Shown here: piece after piece, positions 54,864 through 64,000 of the stretch
Layout of the letters: each line of letters begins with the position of its first letter
Numbering within the stretch: position 1 is the first letter of the stretch
Assembly (NCBI GenBank): GCA_964036195.1
Contig: OZ038458.1
Span: 15,141,832 to 15,205,831 of the forward strand
Length of the DNA stretch: 64,000 bases
Reading direction: 5' to 3'
Origin: Sphaerolaimus hirsutus
Lineage: Eukaryota > Nematoda > Chromadorea > Monhysterida > Sphaerolaimidae
Translations under genes and position numbers: made by a program
Notes under the pieces: generated by a model
What the model saw: the letters and a program-made list of their open reading frames with translations, nothing else
Told to the model about the DNA's origin: nothing
Database searches by the model: none

Positions 54864-56127
54864 ACTACTGTGCAGAATAGTCGAGACTTTTTGTGCTGCA
54901 TGATTAATGTTGCCAGAATTTTGAAATGGTTATTATGCAAAACATTTGGATACGATACATGGGTACCCTGGGGGGTTGACTACACATGCCCGGGATGACC
55001 GCCCCCCAAGTTCACATCTGCGTATATTCCTAGTGCACAACCGTATTAACTCAGTTTGTTCATGTTTCAGAATAGTTGAGACTTTTCTTGTTTTGGGCAG
55101 TAGCCACCCAGTATCTCACTTTAAAGTCTATATCCAATTCCTACATTCATTTTTGAACAAATCTTTTACCATGGCAACTGCTTGCCTGCATCGCTGAGTT
55201 GTGTGCAGCAAGAAACATTCTAAGCATGAACAGCATATGGCAATGCATATATGGAAATGTGACATTTATTTATTTTTTGCTGCAGTTTTGCATCCATAGC
55301 CAACAACTCAGAAATGGGGGTAGGCATACTACTGAGTGGGGCTATTTGGTGTGTGAATTTGAGGTTTTGGCATTGCTCTATTAGGGAGAAAAGTTGGCCC
55401 AACTGTGAATGAGTAATGTGCAATTATTTTGGATGGAATGAAGATGGAAGTTTTAAGTGATAAAACTTTTGATTGGAAAGAGATATTGAAAAAACGTTGT
55501 TGTCATATAAATTATCTCTGTCTTAAGTATGTTATAGACTGTTTAATAACAAAATTTTCATGCAGCAAACCCCAGTAAAATAAGTGTAAAATATTTAGAC
55601 ACCATTGAAAACTTTGAAGTGCCATAACTTTTGATTGGAAAAAGATATTGAACTCATTTTTGTTTTAAATGAATCCTCATTGTCTAAAGTATATGATAGC
55701 ATGTTCAGAAAAAATATTTTTTCATGTTCAAAGACTGGGTCAAATCGACATACGGAACTTAGACATCACTCAAATGACCACAAAAATAGAATCTGCAGGT
55801 TGTCCCGATCATTTTAAGTGTTGAATGATTCAAATCAGCCCAGAAATGGTTGAGTTATTAAGCTTCAAAGACACTCATCCAGATTGCCCATTTTTTGTAT
55901 ATTTATTAACCATCTTTTTATAGACCCCCCTTATCTCGGGCCTGGGGGATTATTTGACCAAACAAAATTTTTTCATAGTAGCCGCAGCATCAAACCCCAA
56001 CATACTCAAACGGCATCAAAGTTGGGCAAGGGACAAGAAATTGGGAAGCAAAAAAATACGGTGGACCCCCAGCCTACTGTTTCTCTATGTGTGAAAAGTC
56101 TCAACTATCCTGCACGGTAGTGTATAA
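54864..56127. mobile_element. 1.26-kb element with 31-bp terminal inverted repeats
   Basis: TACACTACTGTGCAGAATAG at the left mirrors the complement of CTATCCTGCACGGTAGTGTA at the right, with inverted similarity through GTCGAGACTTTT / AAAAGTCTCAAC (about 31 bp, few mismatches). The interior has pieces resembling the palindrome at 61067 (ATAACTTTTGATTGGAAAAA, TATAGACCCCCCTTATCTCG). No intact transposase frame is seen, so it is probably a non-autonomous or decayed element. Confidence 0.7.
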
Positions 56128-59100
56128 CAGACATGATTCTAGTACGAAATATTTATAGGTGTATAAAGATACCTAGATAGTAGACATTGGCGCCAATGCC
56201 AGCGCCAATACTGCCATGGCATTGGCGCCTACAAATGGCTCTATTTCTTAACTATAGGGCCAAAATTTAGAGGGGGGCATTACTTGAATAATGTTGTAAG
56301 AAAAGGCTAATACATTGAGCATGGTCCTTCACACAGTGGAGGTGTGTGGAACAACATTGGCTGGATATTAGGTACCAACAAGGTTCAAACAAGACCGCGG
56401 TGCTGGTACATGGTTCGGCAAATCCTAGTCCCGGTCCCGACCCCTCAGTCCCGGTCCCGGTCCCAACAATTGAAAAAAGCCAGTCCCGGTCCCGGACCCG
56501 GTCCCGACCCCCCAGTTCCGGTCCCGACATTCGAAAATTTCTGGTCCCGGTCCCGGTCCCGGTCCGAAAAACTGGTCCCGTTTGAACCCTAGTGGCCATC
56601 CCCTGGGGGTATTTTGTAAAAATCAGTATGCATTAATGTGTTCATCATATGCCAAATGCTACGGGTATAATTTTTTTACGTCTACGTTTTTTTACACGTA
56701 TTCCTTGGTATTTTAAAAATACCTTACATATTAGTATTTATACTTTTAATCAGGAAAAGGTATTCACGTTTACGTTTATGTTTTCCAAAAATACCAGTAT
56801 TTTAACAACACTGCTCGCGTACTTTCAAAAGTACGCTTGTGAGTGAGTAGTGGTCTTTTTTCGACGGGAAACAAACGTATTTACGCAGTACTCGAGTGTA
56901 CGTATTTATCGAGCAGGTAAACGTAAATACGTTTTAACTATGTATCCATCCTCCAATTGACATGTTGAAGGCACTAACCTATTTCGACACTGGGTCCAAA
57001 AATTATACAAAAAGCTCCAGTAATTCTCGATTAGTAATGGAATAGCGCATGGTGGGGACACTCTTTAATGCAGACAGACAGTACTTGATACAGACAGTAG
57101 TTTTATACTTTGCACTTGAATAAAATGCAGTGATGGTAGTGCCACGTAACGCTGCCACTATGGCAGCACCAAACAGCAATAGGACAAAGCCCAGTTGGCA
57201 GATTGGTGTTCACTTATAATTATGATCCGTACAAAAAGTCCGGGAAATCGCTTTCTTGTGGGTCATAGAAAAATGCAATATTATTACCGTGTTTGACACC
57301 TTTATTAGAGATGGGATGCGATTTTGCTGTAGCGATGGTCGTTTGAAGTTTTGTGTCCACAGAGTTCCATTATGATTGACATCTTGAGCATATACCTAGA
57401 CAGCATCATTGTGCTACTGATACCATGCGATCTGGTACTGATACCGTACTGATACGCGCAGCACTAAAACCTATTTCAAGCTTAACATTGACGTTCAGAC
57501 CGATTGTTCGACAATGCCTCCGCAAACAATATTTTTATCCATTTTACTACAGACAATGCACCCAGACAATCACATGACAATGAAAATTGGAAACTATGGG
57601 CGCACGCTAGGGTTCACACGAAATTTCGAAAACTCATAAATCAGCTTTGAACGTGTTTGCGTTTTCCACAATGGCCCTACACACACTAGTTTTCACCGTG
57701 ACTGATGTGAAAACTGAAATGGCGACATGGCGACATCCAGCCTACTCTTGTTGTATGCTTTATGTGTTTTAGTTTTCAAATTTTCAAATTTTAACTTTCA
57801 TTAATTTAAATCCAAATTTAAATTAAATAAAATCGTTCAACCATGTTCATTGATTTGCATTTGAAAAAAATTCAGTTTTCACACGAAGTCACGGTGAAAA
57901 CTGGTGTGAGTCAGGCAGTATTGTGTAGGCACAATGAGTCATTTTTAATCTCCGTCGACTGTATCTGTAGTTGACGGCCACCTCATTGTAGAAAACTCAA
58001 ATGCGTTCTAAGCTGATTTGTGAGTATTCGTATTTAATTTAGTGTGAAAACTCGTGTGCGCAGGCACATTGAGGTAGCTTATAACATAAATAAATACATA
58101 AAAACACAATTAGGACTTCGATACATAGACAAAACAACATACCCTAAATCCTCGAATAAGACCCCAGGGGAGTTATTTTTTCGTCAGACGTTTTGGAGGG
58201 GGGAGTTATTCAAGGGGGGGAGTTATTCGAGGGGGGGAGTTATTATTTCCTCAGGAAACATGGACTTAATTCATTGTATGGGTGCAGTATGTAAACTCGT
58301 TTAATTAAGGTATTTCACCGTCCAATAACAACATAACAATGTGTATACACTGCATACACATTATGTATCTGCTGTCGCTGTCATAGGCTACTATTCTTTT
58401 ATAGTTTTGCATTGTATTTTTTTCATCATAGGGAGGAGTTTTTGAGAGGGGGGAGTTATTCAAGGGGGGGAGTTATTTTTTCCTCACCCCGCCAGCAGGG
58501 GGACTTATTCAAGGGGGGGGGGGAGTTATTCGAGGGGGGGTCTTATTCGAGGATTTGCGGTATTGTAATAGTTGATTGACTTACTGGACAGTTTTGTAGT
58601 AAAATTTGAATAAAGTTGTCGTAAAAATGAGGGACACACAAGTTGGCAACTTTTAAGGGGAGCCTAGCGGAGCGAAGCGGCTGTCAGTTAACCAAAAAAT
58701 TTTTATAGTTGGTACAGTTTTGCTACAAAATTTACACTAACAATCTCCAAAAATCAACAATGTGGCATGAACGACTGAACGGGAATCATGCGTATAAGGA
58801 CTTGGCAGCTTTGCCAAAATTTCGAAATCTGTTATAAATATGAATAAAATAGGCTAACACTACCTATATAAACGGAAATAGCGATTATGAAGGTGGAAAT
58901 CGGCAAGGTGGAGCACATTTTAGCGATTTTGTGCTATCTTTGAGCTTTTATGCTCATTCGTATAATACGCAAGTGGTAACTGGGATGAGTGCCAAGTACT
59001 TATACGTGGCCCGATCCGACTGAACTGGCAACCCCGGTTGACCAAACTAATATTAACAGTTAATATTTACTGTTGCATGATAGGATCACAAGTTCAGTTC

Positions 59101-61065
59101 GAATAAATTTGCATGCCAACGCGACCGTAAGACGCTCATCGTCGGCTTGAACGCTGACTGTGCATTAAAGTTATTGAAGCGGTGCAACGCGTAGACGGGA
59201 ACGCGTAAAGCAAACGTTTTTCATATCTGCTCGGTGCCCAGATCCGGAAATACACGCACCGTATTTCAGAGTATTTAACTTGGAAAATCATGTGTAGGTA
59301 ATGCGCATGTGTGTAGGTGAACTAAACATACCTTTTTGAAAGGCATCAAAATCTGCCAATGAACAACAAAATGGGTTGACACCCCCCTGAAATGTCACCC
59401 GCGGCATTTTCGGTATGGGTGGGGGATAGAATAGTGCCAAGACACATTTGGTATTTTTTCAATCAATACATGTGACTGTTGTAAATAAAGTATTTTTCAT
59501 AACATTGTTGCACCACAAAAAACAGGCTCACAGCAGAGTTGTTAAAAGTACCTACCTAACTTTTTTCAAAGTATGCATATGCACAAGCTATTTTGTTTTT
59601 ACTCACCCCGAGTACAGGAAGCGTGAAGTAAAAATTGTTTGCTTTTACTCGCGAGTAAATGAGAGTAAAATATTTTTCTTCCCAGAAAGAATAAAATGTG
59701 AGTATTTTATCTCTCCGGAAAGCATAAAAGTGGGTAAAACCACCTTTTCTTTCTGGAAAAAGCATTATGAATGTTTACTCTGGACACCAAAAATGTGTTT
59801 TCTTTCTATAATTAAGTTCCGTTAATCCTCAAAATAAGTCCACGGGGGAGTTATTTTTTCCTCAGAATATTTTGAGGGGGACTAATTCGACGGCGGGGGG
59901 GGGGGGGCGGGTTATCCGAGGCGCGAGTTATTTTTCATCAGAATATTTAGTAACATGCATGATCAATACCCCCTCCCTCCTGCCTCAGTACTACACAGAA
60001 AATGGTGCATGTGTCCAGAAAGCTATAACTGATGATGGGCGCCTGGTAACCAAAACAACTAGACAGTCGGGAAACAATTGCTGTAGAAGGGGGTGGCACT
60101 CACGAACGATGTGGACAACGATCTAAATCTAACTTCACGCCCCTCCAACTAAACACAACATCTCGAAAGTGTGTCATCATCCGTTCAAGGTTGACTTGGT
60201 AAAAATTATTCATTTTTGGACATCAGCAGTGGCTGCATTTACGGTCTATTGACCGCACAAGCTGCACTGCAGAGTCGTTAAAAGTACCTCACTTTTTTCA
60301 AAGTATACATAAGCATAAAGTACTTATTTTTTAATCACCCCCTGAGTACAGAAAACGTCAAGTCAAATTGTTTTACTTGTACTCATGAGTAAACGTGAGT
60401 GAACGTACTTCTGATCACAGAAAATGTAAAGGTGATTTTGAGAAATGTCACCCCAATTTTCACTCAAAATCACAAATTTTCATAGTTTTTTGACTGTTTT
60501 AAGCAATTTTCAGATATGTGTGCGTTAATATACCGTATTTCCTCGAAATACCCCCAGGCGGTTTTTTTTTCATAGTGGAAATTTTGAGGGGGGTTAAACG
60601 AGAGGGGTATTTCCAGGGGGGTTTATTATTTCGCCAGAAATTTTTTGAACTCCCAGTACTAATTCGTCGCACGAATGTGTAGTTGCATTTTATGACATCG
60701 GTATTTTTAAAAGCACATTAAAACAACACATTTTTAGTGCAGATCGGTACTTTTTGAAATACAAAATGTATATAGGTACTTTTAAATGTGCTTTTAAAAG
60801 TACCTATTTACACTTTGTACTTCAAAAAGTACCGATCTGCATTGAAATGTGTTTTTAATGTGCTTTTAAAAGTACTGATGTCCATGAAATACAACTATTT
60901 GTACTTTGATAAAGTACCGATCTACAGTTCGTGCTTTTAAAAGTACTGATCTCCATGTTATTTCCCAATTTGTGCCACTAAAAGTACCGATCTACAGAAA
61001 ACTTATCAGTACCACCATCTCTAAATTTTATATAGCTAGTTTCATTTGTACTGTCAAACTCGAGA
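56128..61065. other. Gene-poor DNA with several MITE-like elements
   Basis: Contents: F4b element 56383-56592, F9-like elements 56680-56940, 59540-59780 and 60270-60450, F3 element(s) 57600-58070, a poly-C/poly-G cluster 58140-58560, 59825-59940 and 60535-60650, and a palindromic AAAAGTACCGATCT repeat at about 60690-61000. The stretches 57000-57590 and 58570-59530 show nothing I recognise. No coding exon with family resemblance was found. Confidence 0.45.
56383..56592. repeat. F4b (CGGTCCCGGTCCC) element
   Basis: A degraded left end (AGGTTCAAACAAGACCGCGG) and a clean right end (AAACTGGTCCCGTTTGAACC then CTAG) bound CGGTCCCGGTCCCGACCCC units. It is of the same family as 16060-16257, 29298-29475 and 54520-54720. 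Confidence 0.75.
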
Positions 61066-61066
61066 G

Positions 61067-62456
61067 GTGCGACCATAGAAGTTTTTGGGGTTAGCATTTT
61101 GAGGGGGGGTCCTACCCCTGGCACGTGTTAATAACTCGGGAACCGCTTGGCGAAAAATGTTGAAATTTGGATATATTATGGTTTCAGGTCGGGGCTCTCT
61201 CAGATTTCGACGAAATTTTTCTACGACTCCCCAGACCGGAGATAGGGGGGGTCTATAAAAACACTGTCATTTGCGTTTTTTTTGGGTGTCGCCCAGAACA
61301 TGCAAACTTTGAACATCAATATCTCGGTCATTTGTGAACCGATTTTAGTCATTAAAATGTTAGAATGATCACAAATGTTCGGAGAGTTCATTTTTGATGT
61401 CAAATCGGAGATACACATCTGTTCATATATCGATTTAGCCCGATTTCGAAATGCAAAATTTCCGCAAAAGTTTGCTTTTTGAACACGCTATCCTATTCTC
61501 CTGATCGAGAGAAACTCAATGAAACAAACTTGAGATCGATATCTCCTTCCGATCAAAAGTTATGGCGCTTCAAACTTTTCCCTCCCATCCACATAAATAA
61601 CCACATGCATGCAACTTCAAAACTCCATATCTCGGCCATTTCTGTGCCTATTTGCACCAATGAACACTTAAAATAATCAGAATGACATGGAGATATCGTT
61701 TTTATTCACAGTCTATTTGTATGCATTCTCATAATGACAATTTTATTCAAGAGTTCACATTAATTTCTTGTATGGGAAATCTGATGAAATATACGGATAA
61801 TCTGGTACTAAAAACTATATCTCCATGTCATTCTGATCATTTTAAGTGTTCATTGGTGCAAATAGGCACGGAAATGGCCGAGATATGGAGTTTTGAAGTT
61901 GCATGCATGTGGTTATTTTTTGTGGATGGGAGGGAAAAGTTTGAAGCGCCATAACTTTTGATCGGAAAGAGATATCGATCTCATTTTTGTTTCATTGAGT
62001 TTCTCTCGATCAGGAGAAGAGGATAGCATGTTCAAAAAACTTTTGCGGAACTTTTGCATTTCTAAATCGGACTAAATCGATATATAAACAAATGTGTATC
62101 TCCGATTTGACCTCAGAAATGAACTCTCCGAACATTTGTGATCATTCTAACATTTTAATGACTAAAATCGGTTCACAAATGACCGAGATATTGATGTTCA
62201 AAGTTTGCATGTTCTCGGCGACACCCAAAAAAACGCAAATGACAGTGTTTTTATAGACCCCCCCCCCCCTATCTCCGGTCTGGGCGGTCGTAGAAAAATT
62301 TCGTCGAAATCTGAGAGCCCCGACCTGAAACCATAATATATCCAAATTTCAACATTTTTCGCCAAGCGGTTCCCGAGTTATTAACACGTGCCAGGGGTAG
62401 GACCCCCCCCCCCCCCTTCAAAATGCTAACCCCAAAAACTTCTATGGGTGCGACTC
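61067..62456. repeat. 1.39-kb fold-back palindrome
   Basis: The left arm (about 61067-61705) and right arm (about 61803-62456) are near-perfect reverse complements: for example GCCTATTTGCACCAATGAAC at 61644 against GTTCATTGGTGCAAATAGGC at 61848, and TAGAAGTTTTTGGGGTTAGC against GCTAACCCCAAAAACTTCTA at the ends. The loop is about 100 bases. Frames crossing the arms show no family resemblance. A transcript would form a hairpin of over 600 base pairs. Confidence 0.85.
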
Positions 62457-64000
62457 GTTAAAGCACCGTGTAATCATATTACATGGGTGTGGAGTGGCGT
62501 TGATACCAATAAAAACACAACACCTAAGATTGTACACATGCATGAGGATACCCAAACTGTACCCAAAATACCCATACCCCAAATTCCAATTCCCGATACC
62601 CATGTATGGGTATTGAATACTCCATATTGACGCGTCACCCCTGTGGAGCGTCAGGAGGAGCGTCAATATATTCAATCGCGATTATCTCAAAATCGATTTT
62701 TTGTTTATCGGTACTTTTAGAAGCACACCCTTCATATTCTCCCCCTTTTCCCTTCTATTCCTTCAAAAAGTCTATTAAAATACTATCTGAAATATGTATT
62801 CTGTACTAGAGTACTTTCAAAAGTATACGTATTTTAACAGGTAGTACAGGAACTAAGGTAGAACAGGAACAAAAAGTATACGTAGTACAGGAACTTTTTT
62901 GGAGTAAACGTAAACGTATTTACTCTGTACTCGAGTATACGTATTTATCGAGTAAAAGTAAATACGTTTTAACAACTATGCTGCACTGGAATTTACCGTT
63001 TTCCACCAGAATAATCGACCAAAAGCATAATACATTTGTTTCATCATAAATAAATTTTCAAAACCAATTTACGCATAACATTTATCATCAAACGATTGTA
63101 GCTTTCTGTGCAAAGCATGCGGCCAGATCAATATATGTCAATCTCATCGACATCCCGAGTCTAAATACCTATAAATACATTTTATTATAAAACATGCATC
63201 GTGTACGCATGCTGAGACAGGTCATAAAAACTGAGCTCAGCGGACCATGCCCACAGAATCCAATGGCAACCGCGTCGCTATCATAAAACACAAAACATCA
63301 TTCTTAATATATACTATTCAATTTAACAGAATTAAATCTTCAGTGCAACTGCAATGTTTTCCGCTCAACAAGTCACATTTGATGGAAATGAACCAGAAAT
63401 TAGCACATTGCCCGCGCGTCCAGAGGCAAGAGCCTCCCGGACCCTGTAAAATGTCAAATGTCAACAAACGTGTCAAGTCATGTAATTTTAAATGTCAAAT
63501 GACGTACAAAGATAATTTTTTTGACATTTCAAAGGGTATTTTACACTTGTTTTGACACAATGCAAATTGTATATTTTACAGGGTCTGGGATCAGGGGCCA
63601 GTTCCGCAAATTGAGAAGTGAAATGGCAAATGCGAAGTGAATTGAGAAGGAAATTGGCAAAAGCGAAGGGAAATAACTTTTTATTTTTATTTTTAACTTC
63701 GCTTTTGCCAATATTCTTCTCAATTCACTGCGCATTTGCCACTTCACTTCTCGCAAATCTATAAAAAGGTATGAAAAATAGCGATTTTGAGCGAAAATTG
63801 GCGTAAAGTTTCTCAAAAATCGCTCCAGATAGATAGATAGCTAGCCAATTTTGGGGGGGGGGGGGTTTAGAGGATAGTAGCCCAAAAATTTGCCTCTGGG
63901 ATAGATAGATAGCTGAGCGGCCTCCGGGATAGATAGATAGCTGGGCGGTTTGGGGGGGGTACCCCCCCCCCCCTGTCCTACCCCTGGGTGCAGTTTTGGT
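62457..64000. other. Gene-poor DNA at the right edge
   Basis: It holds an F9-like element (about 62700-62985), a degenerate F1-like palindrome (63436-63590, CGGACCCTGTAAAATGTCAA ... TATTTTACAGGGTCTGGGAT), a GGGGCCAGTTCCGCA fold-back (63594-63760) and a CTATCTATC/poly-C element (63770-63985) reaching the window end. No gene is recognised. Confidence 0.5.

Overview
This window is animal nuclear DNA. Five intron-rich protein-coding genes have GC-rich exons set in AT-rich introns and spacers that are packed with short inverted-repeat elements. The gene content (Frizzled receptor, nuclear cap-binding subunit NCBP1, C2H2 zinc-finger factor, zona-pellucida-domain membrane protein, AMT-type ammonium transporter) points to an invertebrate, most likely an arthropod; the species cannot be named from the sequence alone. 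All splice models were assembled by hand: every intron has GT..AG ends, the frame holds across each junction, and family motifs continue over the joins.

Layout. A frizzled-type gene lies at 298-6471 (+, 9 exons). After a 4-kb spacer, NCBP1/CBP80 runs from 10434 to 20136 (+, 17 exons). A C2H2 zinc-finger gene follows at 22263-29184 (+, 9 exons, about 11 fingers). Convergent to it on the minus strand is a ZP-domain type I membrane protein (40788 down to 29900, 9 exons). Upstream of that, also minus, is an ammonium transporter (50472 down to 42737, 12 exons). I see no convincing gene from about 50.5 to 64 kb; that part is mobile-element debris. The five genes look like unrelated neighbours, not an operon or pathway cluster.

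Mobile DNA. At least ten recurrent families of small terminal-inverted-repeat or fold-back elements are visible. The standout is a palindromic family of about 160-195 bp (here called F1; core CAGACCCTGTAAAATG). In five places F1 is a whole intron, exactly from splice site to splice site: NCBP1 introns 5 and 14, and transporter introns 3, 9 and 11. This is an 'introner', a transposon that makes introns. Copies outside exons (TSD CAT/CAT at 1555/1731, CAG/CAG at 36377/38658) point to a 3-bp target duplication. With a CAG target, the element supplies the 5' GT and the duplicated CAG supplies the 3' AG. A group of families shares a YAGGGT terminus with subterminal arrays of different CGG-containing units. 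Other items are a broken BEL/Pao reverse-transcriptase fragment nested in two other elements, a broken gag-like ORF, and a 1.39-kb fold-back palindrome.

Protein oddities. The Frizzled cysteine-rich domain lacks two cysteines that are partners in the known fold (III and VIII), and the KTxxxW Dishevelled-binding motif has no tryptophan. The zinc-finger gene needs a 16-codon micro-exon to complete one finger.
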